Assembly (NCBI GenBank): GCA_963731205.1
Contig: CAVSUJ010000002.1
Location: 2,046,001-2,110,000 of the forward strand
Length of the DNA stretch: 64,000 bases
Source of the DNA: DATAZK01 sp963731205
GTDB taxonomy: Bacteria; Actinomycetota; Actinomycetes; Frankiales; Frankiaceae
Reading direction: 5' to 3'
The notes under the pieces are model-generated. The model was not told the DNA's origin, searched no databases, and saw only the letters and a program-made list of their open reading frames with translations. The position numbers and the translations under genes were made by a program. Every line of letters starts with the position of its first letter. The first letter of the stretch is position 1. This document shows positions 38,096-46,616 of this stretch, one piece after another.

Positions 38096-39805
38096 ATGCA
38101 CGAGAACCGTGCACCTTCGTATGACATTCGCGTCGGTCGGCAGAAGCCGTCCGGCATGCCGATCGACAAGTACGTCGCGTTTGCGCCGATCGATCTGGCC
38201 GACCGCACCTGGCCCGATCGCACCATCACCGCCGCGCCGCAGTGGTGCAGCGTCGACCTCCGCGATGGCAACCAGGCCCTGATCGATCCGATGAGCCCGG
38301 CACGCAAGCGGCGCATGTTCGATCTCCTGGTACGCCTCGGCTACAAGGAGATCGAGATCGGCTTCCCGGCCGCGAGCCAGACCGATTTCGACTTCATCCG
38401 CTCGCTCGTCGAGGAAGATCTCGTCCCCGATGACGTCACGGTGCAGGTGCTGACCCAGGCTCGAGAGGAACTCATCGAGCGCACCTGCGAGTCGCTGGCC
38501 GGCTTCGGCGGCACGGCGCTCGTCCACCTCTACAACTCGACTTCCACCCTGCAGCGCCGGGTCGTCTTCGGCCTCGATCGCGATGGCGTCAAAGACATCG
38601 CCGTGCGCGGGGCCGAGTGGTGTGCGAAGTATGCCGAGCAGTACATGGGCGCGACCGACGTGCGCTGGCAGTACAGCCCGGAGTCGTTCACCGGCACCGA
38701 ACTCGACTATGCGGTCGAGGTGTGCGAAGCGGTGATGGACGTCTGGCAGCCCGACGCGCAACGCCCCGTGGTGCTGAATCTTCCGGCGACCGTGGAGATG
38801 GCGACCCCGAATGTCTACGCCGACCAGATCGAATGGATGCACCGCGCACTCACCCGGCGCGATGCGGTCGTGCTCTCGCTGCATCCTCACAACGACCGCG
38901 GAACCGCTGTAGCGGCAGCGGAACTCGGGGTCCAGGCCGGTGCCGATCGCGTCGAGGGCTGCCTGTTCGGCAACGGCGAGCGCACCGGCAACGTCTGCCT
39001 CGTGACGCTCGGGCTGAACCTGTTCAGCCAGGGCATCGACCCGATGATCGACTTCTCCGACATCGACGAGATCCGCCGCGAGGTCGAGCACTGCAACCAG
39101 CTGCCGGTCCACCCGCGTCACCCGTACGGCGGCGAGCTGGTCTACACCGCGTTCTCCGGCTCCCACCAGGACGCCATCAAGAAGGGCCTCGAGGCGCTCG
39201 AGCGTGACCAGGCGGCCGGCGTTCCGGGCTCCGAGCTCTGGCAGGTTCCGTATCTGCCGATCGACCCGTTCGACGTCGGCCGTACCTACGAGGCGGTCAT
39301 CCGCGTCAACAGCCAGTCCGGCAAGGGTGGCGTCGCGTATCTGCTGAAGGCTGACCACGGGCTCGACATGCCGCGCCGGCTGCAGATCGAGTTCAGCGGC
39401 GTCGTGCAGCGCCACACCGACGCCGAGGGCGGCGAGGTCAGCTCGGACGAGATCTGGAACATCTTCAACAACGAGTACCTCGGCGGCGGAAACGCGCGGC
39501 TGCGGCTGCGTTCCTACGACCTCGCGTCCGGCTCGTTCACCGTGGAACTCGACGGCGTGGAGCAGACCATCGTCGGCACCGGCAACGGTCCCATCGCGAC
39601 GTTCGTCAACGCGCTCTCGACCGTCGACATCGACGTGCGGGTGCTCGACTACAGCGAGCACGCGATCGGTGCGGGCTCCGACGCTCGCGCCGCCGCCTAT
39701 GTGGAAGCGGCTCGTGACGGACGCGTCCTGTGGGGCGTCGGCGTCGACTCCAACATCCTCACGTCGTCCCTCTACGCCGTCGTGAGCGCCGTCAACCGCG
39801 CCTGA
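38096..39805 (+). CDS. leuA: 2-isopropylmalate synthase
   Basis: Condenses acetyl-CoA with 2-ketoisovalerate, the committed step to Leu. The 569 residues are the long LeuA2-type: SVDLRDGNQALIDPMSP (~50-66, metal-binding Asp), EIGFPAASQTDFDF (~88-101), LHPHNDRGTAVAAAELG (~262-278), NGERTGNVCLVTLGLN, and the C-terminal LeuA regulatory domain (~440-569) that gives Leu inhibition. It has a good ribosome site (AGAGGAG) before the ATG at 38096. It is preceded by a structured leader. Confidence 0.96.
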   Translation: MHENRAPSYDIRVGRQKPSGMPIDKYVAFAPIDLADRTWPDRTITAAPQWCSVDLRDGNQALIDPMSPARKRRMFDLLVRLGYKEIEIGFPAASQTDFDFIRSLVEEDLVPDDVTVQVLTQAREELIERTCESLAGFGGTALVHLYNSTSTLQRRVVFGLDRDGVKDIAVRGAEWCAKYAEQYMGATDVRWQYSPESFTGTELDYAVEVCEAVMDVWQPDAQRPVVLNLPATVEMATPNVYADQIEWMHRALTRRDAVVLSLHPHNDRGTAVAAAELGVQAGADRVEGCLFGNGERTGNVCLVTLGLNLFSQGIDPMIDFSDIDEIRREVEHCNQLPVHPRHPYGGELVYTAFSGSHQDAIKKGLEALERDQAAGVPGSELWQVPYLPIDPFDVGRTYEAVIRVNSQSGKGGVAYLLKADHGLDMPRRLQIEFSGVVQRHTDAEGGEVSSDEIWNIFNNEYLGGGNARLRLRSYDLASGSFTVELDGVEQTIVGTGNGPIATFVNALSTVDIDVRVLDYSEHAIGAGSDARAAAYVEAARDGRVLWGVGVDSNILTSSLYAVVSAVNRA

Positions 39806-39822
39806 CCTTCACTACGTTTCGG

Positions 39823-39828
39823 TAACGT
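39823..39828 (+). promoter_or_regulatory. -10-like TAACGT, 7 nt before the leuB ATG
   Basis: TAACGT, 7 nt, ATG at 39836. It predicts leaderless leuB transcription separate from leuA, whose stop is only about 20 bp upstream. Confidence 0.5.
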
Positions 39829-39835
39829 CGCGGGC

Positions 39836-40864
39836 ATGAAACTCGCGGTCATCGCAGGCGACGGCATCGGCCCGGAGGTCGTGGCGGAAGGGCTGCGGGT
39901 GCTCGACTCCGTGCTCTCCAGCACGGGCGAGAAGGTCGACGCGGTCGAGTACGACCTCGGCGCTGCGCGCTGGCACCGCACCGGCGAGACGCTGCCCGAC
40001 ACCGTGCTGGCCGAGCTGGGCGAGGCCGACGCGATCCTGCTCGGCGCCGTCGGCGATCCGAGCGTGCCGAGCGGAGTGCTCGAGCGAGGCCTGCTGCTCC
40101 GGCTGCGCTTCGCGCTCGACCATCACGTGAACCTGCGGCCGGTACGGCTCTTTCCGGGGGCATCCACCCCGCTCGCGGGTGATCCCTCGATCGACTTCGT
40201 GGTGGTACGCGAGGGCACCGAGGGTCCGTACGCGGGTGCCGGCGGGGCTCTTCGCGTGAACACCCCGCACGAGATCGCGACCGAGGAGAGCGTCAACACC
40301 CGCTTCGGCGTCGAGCGGGTCGTGCGCGACGCGTTCGGCCGCGCCCAGCGCCGTCGCAAGAAGCTGACGCTCGTCCACAAGAACAACGTCCTGGTGAATT
40401 CCGGCAGCCTGTGGCAGCGGACGGTGAACGAGGTCGCCCCCGAATTCCCCGATGTGGCAGTCGATTACAACCACGTCGACGCTGCCACGATCTACTTCGT
40501 CAGCTCGCCGGAGCGCTACGACGTCATCGTCACCGACAACCTCTTCGGTGACATCCTCACCGACCTCGGCGCGGCGATCGCCGGCGGCATCGGGCTGGCG
40601 GCCAGCGGCAATCTCGACGTCTCGCGCGCCCACCCCAGCATGTTCGAGCCGGTACACGGATCGGCGCCCGACATTGCCGGGCAGGGCATCGCCGACCCGA
40701 CGGCGACGGTGCTGTCCGTGGGCATGCTGCTCGACCACCTGGGCTTCACCGAGCAGGCCCAGCGCGTCGAGGCTGCGGTGGCCGCCGACGTCGCCGCCCG
40801 CGGAACTGCCCCGCGCAGCACCCGCGAGATCGGGGAGAAGCTCGCCGCGGCGGCTGCCGGCTGA
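39836..40864 (+). CDS. leuB: 3-isopropylmalate dehydrogenase
   Basis: Oxidative decarboxylation of 3-isopropylmalate with NAD. The 342 residues of the actinobacterial type start MKLAVIAGDGIGPEVVAEG. VVREGTEGPYAGAGG (~122-136) carries the substrate-binding region, KNNVLVNSG lies near 182-190, and the metal/NAD motif is VTDNLFGDILTDLGAAIAGG (~225-244). The C-terminal HGSAPDIAGQGIADPTA is present. leuB is placed with leuA and ilvE, whereas leuCD lie 11 kb away under a separate regulator. Confidence 0.96.
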   Translation: MKLAVIAGDGIGPEVVAEGLRVLDSVLSSTGEKVDAVEYDLGAARWHRTGETLPDTVLAELGEADAILLGAVGDPSVPSGVLERGLLLRLRFALDHHVNLRPVRLFPGASTPLAGDPSIDFVVVREGTEGPYAGAGGALRVNTPHEIATEESVNTRFGVERVVRDAFGRAQRRRKKLTLVHKNNVLVNSGSLWQRTVNEVAPEFPDVAVDYNHVDAATIYFVSSPERYDVIVTDNLFGDILTDLGAAIAGGIGLAASGNLDVSRAHPSMFEPVHGSAPDIAGQGIADPTATVLSVGMLLDHLGFTEQAQRVEAAVAADVAARGTAPRSTREIGEKLAAAAAG

Positions 40865-40940
40865 TTACCGGGCGGTACCGTGGCTAGTCACCACCTGACT
40901 TCCACAGACCGCTGCCGCCGGTCGCGCGCTAGGAGCCGTC

Positions 40941-41867
40941 GTGCCTATCACCCCGACGAAAAAGATCTGGATGGACGGCGAGTTCGTCGACTGGGACGAC
41001 GCGACCATCCACATCCTCAACCCGACCCTGCATTACGGCTGGGGCGTCTTCGAAGGAATCCGGGCCTACGCGACCGACCGCGGGCCGGCCGTCTTCCGCC
41101 TCACCGAGCACATCGAGCGGCTCTTCCGCAGCGCGAAGATCTACTTCATGGAGCCGGAGTGGACGGTGGCCCAGATCGTCGCCGCCACCAAGGAAACCGT
41201 CCGGATCAACGAGATCGAGTCGTGCTACATCCGCCCGCTCTTCTACCTCGGGTACGGCGAGATGGGGCTCAACCCGCTGCCGAGCCCGACCAAAGCGAGC
41301 ATCGCCGTCTGGCCGTGGGGCGCCTACCTCGGGGACGAGGCCGCCAACAAGGGCGTGCGGGCGGCCGTCTCCTCGTGGCAGCGCATCGGCCCCAACGTCA
41401 TCCCGCCGGAGGGCAAGGGCACCGGGCAGTACATCAACTCCTCGCTCGCCAAGGTCGCCGCGCTCAAGGCGGGCTACGACGAGGCCATCCTCCTCACCCC
41501 CGACGGCAAGATCGCCGAAGGGACCGGCGAGAACATCTTCGTCGTCTACGGCAAACGGCTGATCACCCCGCCGATCGTCGACGGCGTGCTCGCCGGCCTC
41601 ACCCGCGATGCCGTCATCACCATCGCCCGCGACGAGGGCTACGAGGTCGTTGAGCAGCCGTTGGTGCGCTCGAACCTCTACCTGGCCGACGAGGCCTTCT
41701 TCACCGGCACGGCCGCGGAGATGGTGCCGCTGGTCGAGGTGGACGACCGCAAGATCGGCACCGGCAGCCCGGGTCCGATCACTCGTCAGCTGCTGGAGCT
41801 GTTCCGCGGCGCCGTTCGCGGCGAGCTCGACCGCTACAAGACGTGGAATGAGTACGTGCGGGAGTAA
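40941..41867 (+). CDS. ilvE: Branched-chain amino-acid aminotransferase
   Basis: Final transamination to Leu, Ile and Val. The 308-residue fold-type IV PLP enzyme of the short (E. coli IlvE-like) class shows WMDGEFVDWDDATIHILNPTLHYG at the N-terminus (given in part), the PLP Lys in NSSLAKVAALKAGYDEAILL (~158-177), EGTGENIFVV (~193-202), and FFTGTAAEMVPLVEVD (~254-269). The start is GTG at 40941 with AGGAG upstream. The 76-bp gap from leuB may hold its own promoter. Confidence 0.94.
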   Translation: MPITPTKKIWMDGEFVDWDDATIHILNPTLHYGWGVFEGIRAYATDRGPAVFRLTEHIERLFRSAKIYFMEPEWTVAQIVAATKETVRINEIESCYIRPLFYLGYGEMGLNPLPSPTKASIAVWPWGAYLGDEAANKGVRAAVSSWQRIGPNVIPPEGKGTGQYINSSLAKVAALKAGYDEAILLTPDGKIAEGTGENIFVVYGKRLITPPIVDGVLAGLTRDAVITIARDEGYEVVEQPLVRSNLYLADEAFFTGTAAEMVPLVEVDDRKIGTGSPGPITRQLLELFRGAVRGELDRYKTWNEYVRE

Positions 41868-41903
41868 GCCTCCCGAATAGTGGGAACCTTTGCAGCCAGG
41901 CTC

Positions 41904-41933
41904 TTCACAAATGCACAAGCTCGGAACTACCGT
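41904..41933 (+). promoter_or_regulatory. Probable promoter of the CBS/Crp pair
   Basis: TTCACA (41904-41909), an 18-nt spacer, TACCGT (41928-41933). The predicted start of transcription is near 41940, leaving a leader of about 33 nt that contains the CGGAGG ribosome site. Confidence 0.5.
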
Positions 41934-41972
41934 GCGGAGCCTGAGATCGGCCACCGACTGCGGAGGTCCTGC

Positions 41973-42365
41973 ATGCACGTGTCAGATGCGATGTCATCGG
42001 TCGTTCTGACCATTGGCCCGAGTCATACGCTGCGCCACGCCGCCAAGCGGATGTCGGCGCAGCGCGTCGGAGCCGCGGTCGTGCACGACGACGACGGGCA
42101 AGGGCCGTCGATCCTGACCGAGCGTGACATCCTCGACAGCGTCGCGGCCGGGCTCGATCTCGATGCCGAACTCGCCGGGGATCACCTCACGCAAAACGCC
42201 GTGGTGGCTGATCCCGACTGGTCGCTCGACGCCGCGGCGACGGCGATGCTGCGCGGCGGATTCCGGCATCTGGTCGTGTGCCAGGATGGTGCCGTGGTGG
42301 GAGTCCTGTCGATGCGCGATGTCGTGCGTATCTGGGCGCAACAGCCTGCTCACACCGGCGCGTGA
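41973..42365 (+). CDS. CBS-domain pair protein
   Basis: Encodes 130 residues as two CBS motifs (~1-60 and ~65-125): VSDAMSSVVLTIGPSHTLRHAAKRM and the closing HLVVCQDGAVVGVLSMRDVVRIW. Stand-alone CBS pairs usually bind adenosine nucleotides and act as sensors. CGGAGG 6 nt before the ATG fixes the start. The stop overlaps the GTG of the Crp-type regulator (GTGA), which suggests that the two form a sensor-regulator unit. Ligand unknown. Confidence 0.88.
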   Translation: MHVSDAMSSVVLTIGPSHTLRHAAKRMSAQRVGAAVVHDDDGQGPSILTERDILDSVAAGLDLDAELAGDHLTQNAVVADPDWSLDAAATAMLRGGFRHLVVCQDGAVVGVLSMRDVVRIWAQQPAHTGA

Positions 42366-43081
42366 GCTCGGCGGCGCCGGCTGCTGCTGGGGGGCCTGCT
42401 GAGGGTTCCCGGGCCGATCCGATCGCGCTGCTGCGCCGATCGTCGCTGCTCGGCACCCTCGACGAGGAAGATCTGGTCCGCCTCGCCCGGCGTTCCCGGC
42501 TGCGTCGCTACCGCCGCGGGCAGGTCCTGTTCACCGAGGGCGATCCGGCTGACGCGGTCGTGATCGTCGCCGAGGGCCGGCTGAAGGTGCTGGTGATCGC
42601 CGACGACGGACGCGAGCACGTCGTGAACATCGCCGAGGCCGGAGACACCATCGGCGAGCTGGCGCTGGCCGATGCCGGCCCGCGGTCGGCGACCGTCGAG
42701 GCGCTCGACGAGACGGTCGTCATGGTCGTTGACCGCGCCGTGGTCGAGGAGATGATCCGCGAGCGGCCCGAGGTCGCCCGCAAGCTGCTGCGTGCCCTGG
42801 GCGCTCATGTCCGGCGCCTGACCGGACAAAATGCCGATCTCGTCTTCCTGGACCTGCCGCGCCGGGTCGCCAAACTGCTGCTCTACCGGATGCGCCAGAC
42901 CAGCCACCAGGTCATCGAGCTGGGGCTCAACCAGACCGAGATCGCGGCGATGCTGGGCGGCTCGCGGCAGTCGGTGAACCAGGCGTTACGCGATTTCGAG
43001 AAGCGCGGATGGATTCTCGGTGAGGGCACCACGATCACCATTCAGGACGTCGACCGGCTGCGGCGGTTCGCGGGCGAGTAG
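42362..43081 (+). CDS. Crp/Fnr-family transcription regulator
   Basis: Encodes 239 residues: a low-complexity lead (~1-20), a cyclic-nucleotide-binding beta-barrel (GQVLFTEGDPADAVVIVAEG, ~54-73, and GDTIGELALADAGPRSATVEA, ~95-115), a dimer helix, and a C-terminal winged helix (LNQTEIAAMLGGSRQSVNQAL, with 20 residues characteristic of HTH_Crp). The phosphate-binding GELAL...RSA is close to the cAMP-binding consensus, so cAMP binding is possible. There are no clustered Cys as in Fnr. It is coupled to the CBS gene and lies 31 bp before cimA. Confidence 0.88.
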   Translation: MSSAAPAAAGGPAEGSRADPIALLRRSSLLGTLDEEDLVRLARRSRLRRYRRGQVLFTEGDPADAVVIVAEGRLKVLVIADDGREHVVNIAEAGDTIGELALADAGPRSATVEALDETVVMVVDRAVVEEMIRERPEVARKLLRALGAHVRRLTGQNADLVFLDLPRRVAKLLLYRMRQTSHQVIELGLNQTEIAAMLGGSRQSVNQALRDFEKRGWILGEGTTITIQDVDRLRRFAGE

Positions 43082-43112
43082 GCGACCCGGGCGGTCGTGA
43101 AACCATGGTGGG

Positions 43113-44738
43113 GTGTCCGTCACCGACTCCCTAGCCGATTCCCTGCGCCTGCCGTATGACCCTGAGGCCTTCCACGTCTACGACACCACCCTGCGCGATG
43201 GCACGCAGCAGGAGGGGTTGTCGCTTTCCGTCGCCGACAAGCTGACGGTGGCCCGTCACCTCGATGACCTCGGTGTGGGCTTCATCGAGGGCGGCTGGCC
43301 AGGCTCGAACCCCAAGGACGCCGAGTTCTTCGCGCGCGCCAAGAGCGAGCTTTCGCTGCGTACCGCCACGTTGGCGGCGTTCGGCGCCACCCGCAAGGCC
43401 GGCGCGATCGCGGCTGACGATCCCCAGGTAGCGGCGCTGCGGGACGCGGAGACTCCGGTCGTCTGTCTGGTCGCGAAGAGCGATCTGCGCCACGTCGAAA
43501 GGGCTTTGCGCACCACCGGCGCGGAGAACCTGGCGATGATCCGCGACACCGTCTCCTATCTGGTCAGCGAAGGCCGGCGGGTGTTCCTTGACGCCGAGCA
43601 CTTCTTCGACGGCTACCGCGCCGAATCCGCGTATGCCCTCGAAGTGGTGCGGACGGCGGCGGAAGCGGGTGCTGAGGTGGTCGTCCTGTGCGACACCAAT
43701 GGCGGCATGCTGCCGACCCCGCTGGTCGACGCCGTGGGTCAGGTTTTCGCGGCCAGTGGCGCCCGGCTCGGCATCCACTGCCACAACGACACCGCCTGCG
43801 CGGTCGCCAACACGCTGGCGGCGGTCGAGGCAGGGGTGACGCACGTGCAGGGCACGGCCAACGGCTACGGCGAGCGTTGCGGCAACGCCGACCTGTTCAG
43901 TGTCGTGGCCGGCCTCGAGACCAAGATGAGCCGCCAGGTGCTGCCCGCGGGCCGGCTGCGCGAGGTCGTGCGCGTCGCCCATGCGATCAACGAGGTGGCC
44001 AACACGACGCCCGATCCCAAGCGTGCCTACGTCGGGATGTCGGCATTCGCCCACAAGGCCGGGCTGCACGCGTCAGCCATCAAGGTCGATCCCGACCTCT
44101 ACCAGCACATGGACCCGGCGGCGGTCGGCAACGACATGAGGATGCTGGTGTCCGAGCTCGCCGGTCGCGCGACAGTGGAGTTGAAGGGCCGCGAGCTCGG
44201 CCTGGATCTGTCCAACGAACGCGAGGCTCTCGGCCGGGTGGTCGAGCGTGTGAAGGATCTGGAATCGCGCGGATTCGTCTTCGAGGCGGCCGAGGCGTCG
44301 TTCGAGCTGATGTTGCGGGCCGAGGTCTCGGGGGAGTCGCGCTACTTCTCCCTGGAATCCTGGCGGGTCATCGTCGAGCAGCGGCGGGGCGAGGTGGTCA
44401 GCGAGGCGACGGTCAAGCTCTGGTCGCGTGGGGAGCGCATCGTCGCGACGGGCGAAGGAAACGGTCCGGTCAACGCGCTCGACCGGGCGCTGCGCACGGC
44501 GCTGGAGAAGACCTACCCGGGCCTTGCCGACATGGAGCTCGTCGACTACAAGGTGAGGATCGTCGAGGGGGCGCACGGTACGGGAGCCGTCACCCGGGTG
44601 CTCGTGGAGACCTCCGACGGCACCTCGACCTGGGACACCATCGGCGTCGACGAGAACATCATCGCCGCGTCCTGGCAGGCCCTCGAGGACGCCGTCACGT
44701 TCGGCCTCTACCGCCAGGGCGAGCAGCCGGAGAGCTGA
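43113..44738 (+). CDS. cimA: Citramalate synthase
   Basis: Condenses pyruvate with acetyl-CoA to (R)-citramalate, the threonine-independent entry to isoleucine; LeuCD and LeuB then act on the product. The 541 residues have YDTTLRDGTQQEGLSLSVAD (~24-43), GWPGSNPKD (~60-68), HCHNDTACAVAN (~227-238), HKAGLHASAI (~314-323), and a C-terminal LeuA-type allosteric domain. The length and second motif favour the CimA (TIGR00977) group over LeuA. No ilvA is in the window, which fits the citramalate route. Confidence 0.9.
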   Translation: MSVTDSLADSLRLPYDPEAFHVYDTTLRDGTQQEGLSLSVADKLTVARHLDDLGVGFIEGGWPGSNPKDAEFFARAKSELSLRTATLAAFGATRKAGAIAADDPQVAALRDAETPVVCLVAKSDLRHVERALRTTGAENLAMIRDTVSYLVSEGRRVFLDAEHFFDGYRAESAYALEVVRTAAEAGAEVVVLCDTNGGMLPTPLVDAVGQVFAASGARLGIHCHNDTACAVANTLAAVEAGVTHVQGTANGYGERCGNADLFSVVAGLETKMSRQVLPAGRLREVVRVAHAINEVANTTPDPKRAYVGMSAFAHKAGLHASAIKVDPDLYQHMDPAAVGNDMRMLVSELAGRATVELKGRELGLDLSNEREALGRVVERVKDLESRGFVFEAAEASFELMLRAEVSGESRYFSLESWRVIVEQRRGEVVSEATVKLWSRGERIVATGEGNGPVNALDRALRTALEKTYPGLADMELVDYKVRIVEGAHGTGAVTRVLVETSDGTSTWDTIGVDENIIAASWQALEDAVTFGLYRQGEQPES

Positions 44739-44746
44739 CGCCTTGT

Positions 44747-45043
44747 TCAGCCGAAGCTGAGCGTTCCCGCGGCGATCGAGTTGGTGACCAGCAGCGCGGA
44801 TTCGGCGCGGCGGACCCGGTCCATCATCAGGCGCACGACGGCCTCGTCGCACGGATGGCAGCGGATCGTGCGGTCGGGTGAGCTGGCCCGTAGCGCCTCG
44901 AGCGGAGCCTCGGGACCCTCCGTCAAGCTGACGGTGAGGTGCGGCGCCGTCTGCGCCGGGATGACGTCGAGGGGCGCGCGGGACAGGACGACGCCGCGGC
45001 CGGCGAGATCGGTCGTGAGGGTCACGCTCCCCTCATCGGCCAC
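44747..45043 (-). CDS. Small conserved-looking protein of unknown function
   Basis: A 98-residue ORF (VADEGSVTLTTDLAGRGVVL...), acidic overall, with CHPCDEAVVRLMMDRVRRAES near residues 62-82. The codon bias is typical of local genes. It converges with cimA (8-bp gap). A -10-like TAAGTT lies 8 nt before its GTG, supporting a leaderless start. I do not recognise a family. The VVLSRAPLDVIPAQT and TEGPEAPLEALRA stretches suggest a mixed alpha/beta domain. There is no membrane segment. Confidence 0.55.
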   Translation of the reverse strand: MADEGSVTLTTDLAGRGVVLSRAPLDVIPAQTAPHLTVSLTEGPEAPLEALRASSPDRTIRCHPCDEAVVRLMMDRVRRAESALLVTNSIAAGTLSFG

Positions 45044-45051
45044 GGTTGACT

Positions 45052-45057
45052 AACTTA
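45052..45057 (-). promoter_or_regulatory. -10-like TAAGTT (minus strand), 8 nt before the GTG at 45043
   Basis: On the minus strand, TAAGTT, 8 nt, then GTG. It supports expression of the 98-residue ORF as a leaderless mRNA. Confidence 0.4.
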
Positions 45058-45209
45058 CAGCGGTGTCGTTCGCAGTTTCGTCCGGCATGTCCCCCGGCGT
45101 GGCGCGCCGCGTGGCGGCCGGGCTGTGGATAACTCAGGCGCCTTCCTGCACGCGCACCTAGGCTTCCATCAGGCCACTGAGCGTCAGTGGCGTGTATCGG
45201 AGGCAAATC

Positions 45210-45509
45210 ATGGCAAGTGACGCCTACGCCGTCAGTCCCGCCGAGCTGACCGCGACGAGCGGGCGGTTAAGGGCGGCAGCCGGAAGCATCGCCGGTGAGT
45301 TGGCCACGTGCGGGACCCAGGTGCAGGCGCTCTCGGGCGTGTGGACGGGTATGTCGCACGCCCGCTACGAGGCGCTGTTCAGTGAGTGGCAGTCGAGCGC
45401 GGCGCGGCTCCAGCAGGCGCTGGAGGGGATCGCCGAGATGACAAACCGGGCGTCGCAGGTCTATGCGACGGGTGACGCGAGCGTCGCGAGCATGTTCGCC
45501 AGGCTGTGA
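45210..45509 (+). CDS. WXG100-family (ESAT-6-like) protein
   Basis: A 99-residue helical-hairpin protein. The turn motif is VWTGMSH (WTG) near residues 45-51, flanked by two amphipathic helices (LRAAAGSIAGELATCGTQVQ and FSEWQSSAARLQQALEGIAE). Such proteins are substrates of type VII (ESX) secretion. GGAGG 8 nt before the ATG at 45210 fixes the start. There is no partner WXG100, EccC or PE/PPE-like gene nearby, so this is an orphan. The C-terminus lacks an obvious YxxxD/E signal. Confidence 0.85.
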   Translation: MASDAYAVSPAELTATSGRLRAAAGSIAGELATCGTQVQALSGVWTGMSHARYEALFSEWQSSAARLQQALEGIAEMTNRASQVYATGDASVASMFARL

Positions 45510-45525
45510 TGAGGCGCCAGAGGGA

Positions 45526-45777
45526 TCAGTCCTCCGGGATCTCTTCCCACCACTGACACCACCATTCGCCGCCGACCAGCACCCGCAGCTTCGGGTGCCA
45601 GCAGTAAGTGATGTCCTTGTCGGTGTCGAGGTAGTACAGGCAATTGCTGCAGCGCTCGTCACCGTTCGGCTTGGCCCGCAGGATGGCGTCCTCAGCGAGG
45701 TGGCCCAGCTTCATGCTCAGTTCTTCGTCTATTGCCTGCGGCTCAGGGGCACCGACGTCGTAGGTCGCTTCGCTCAT
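45526..45777 (-). CDS. 83-residue four-cysteine protein, zinc-ribbon or HiPIP-like
   Basis: The N-terminal half is acidic and helical (LSMKLGHLAEDAILRAKPNG). The C-terminal half carries C-x2-C-x12-C-x14-C with aromatic context (CSNCLYYLD, YCWHPKL, GGEWWCQWWEE). This spacing and the WC-x-W ending recall high-potential iron-sulfur proteins; a zinc ribbon is the alternative. The start is the ATG at 45777, since the longer frame adds only a basic stub. It converges with the WXG100 gene and is divergent from the FAH-family gene. There is no secretion signal, unlike classical HiPIPs. Confidence 0.65.
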   Translation of the reverse strand: MSEATYDVGAPEPQAIDEELSMKLGHLAEDAILRAKPNGDERCSNCLYYLDTDKDITYCWHPKLRVLVGGEWWCQWWEEIPED

Positions 45778-45837
45778 GTGCGAATTATGCCGACGCGGAG
45801 GCGAGTTCAACCGTCTTCACCGTCGCCCGAGAGTCTG

Positions 45838-45843
45838 TAGCGT
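45838..45843 (+). promoter_or_regulatory. -10-like TAGCGT, 8 nt before the FAH-family GTG
   Basis: TAGCGT, 8 nt, GTG at 45852. Probably the promoter of the FAH-family/gltX unit. Confidence 0.45.
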
Positions 45844-45851
45844 CGCTGGTC

Positions 45852-46616
45852 GTGCGCATCGCTCGGGTCAGTGTCGGCGGTAGTCCTCGCTTCGGTGTCG
45901 TGAACGGGGGGCCGGGGGACGGCGAAGTGCTGCTCCTGTCGGCTCATCCGTTCGGCGAGCTGGTGCCGACGGGCGAGCGGGTGGAGCTCGACGAGGACAC
46001 GCTGCTCGCTCCGATCCTGCCCAGCAAGGTCATCGGGATCGGTCGTAACTACGCCGAGCACGCCCGTGAGATGGGCGGTGAGACGACCGAGGAGCCGCTG
46101 CTGTTCCTGAAGCCGTCCACGTCGGTCATCGGCCCCGGCAAGGCGATCTCGATGCCGCCGACGCGGGTCGATTTCGAGGGCGAGCTGGCCATTGTCATAG
46201 GTCGGCTCTGCAGCCAGGTGCCGGCCTCTCGGGCGTTCGAGGTGATCCTCGGCTACACGTGCGGCAACGACGTGACCGCTCGCGACTGGCAGCGCGGCGA
46301 CGGGCAATGGACCCGTGCAAAAGGTGGTGACACCTTCTGCCCGCTCGGCCCCTGGATCGAGACCGAGCTCGACCCGGCCGACCTCTCCATCCGCACCCTC
46401 GTCGACGGGGAGGTGCGCCAGGACGGCCGCACGTCGCAGTTGATCCATGCGATCCCCGAGTTGATCGAGTACGTGAGCACAGCGATGACCCTGCTGCCCG
46501 GCGATGTCATCCTCACCGGCACTCCCGCCGGGATCGGCCCGCTTCAGGCCGGGCAGTCGGTCACGGTCGAGATCGAAGGCATCGGCATGCTGACCAACGT
46601 GGCGGAACCCAAATGA
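45852..46616 (+). CDS. Fumarylacetoacetate hydrolase family protein
   Basis: Encodes 254 residues. The C-terminal FAH domain has GIGRNYAEHAREMGG near residues 58-72, the metal-binding Glu/Asp in VDFEGELAIVIGR (~107-119), GYTCGNDVTARDWQ (~135-148) and the closing GDVILTGTPAGIGPLQAG (~217-234). It is likely a 2-hydroxyhepta-2,4-diene-dioate isomerase or acylpyruvase-type enzyme; the substrate is not predictable. It overlaps gltX by 4 nt (ATGA), as in the Rv2993c-Rv2992c order. The start is GTG at 45852, behind a -10-like hexamer. Confidence 0.9.
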   Translation: MRIARVSVGGSPRFGVVNGGPGDGEVLLLSAHPFGELVPTGERVELDEDTLLAPILPSKVIGIGRNYAEHAREMGGETTEEPLLFLKPSTSVIGPGKAISMPPTRVDFEGELAIVIGRLCSQVPASRAFEVILGYTCGNDVTARDWQRGDGQWTRAKGGDTFCPLGPWIETELDPADLSIRTLVDGEVRQDGRTSQLIHAIPELIEYVSTAMTLLPGDVILTGTPAGIGPLQAGQSVTVEIEGIGMLTNVAEPK

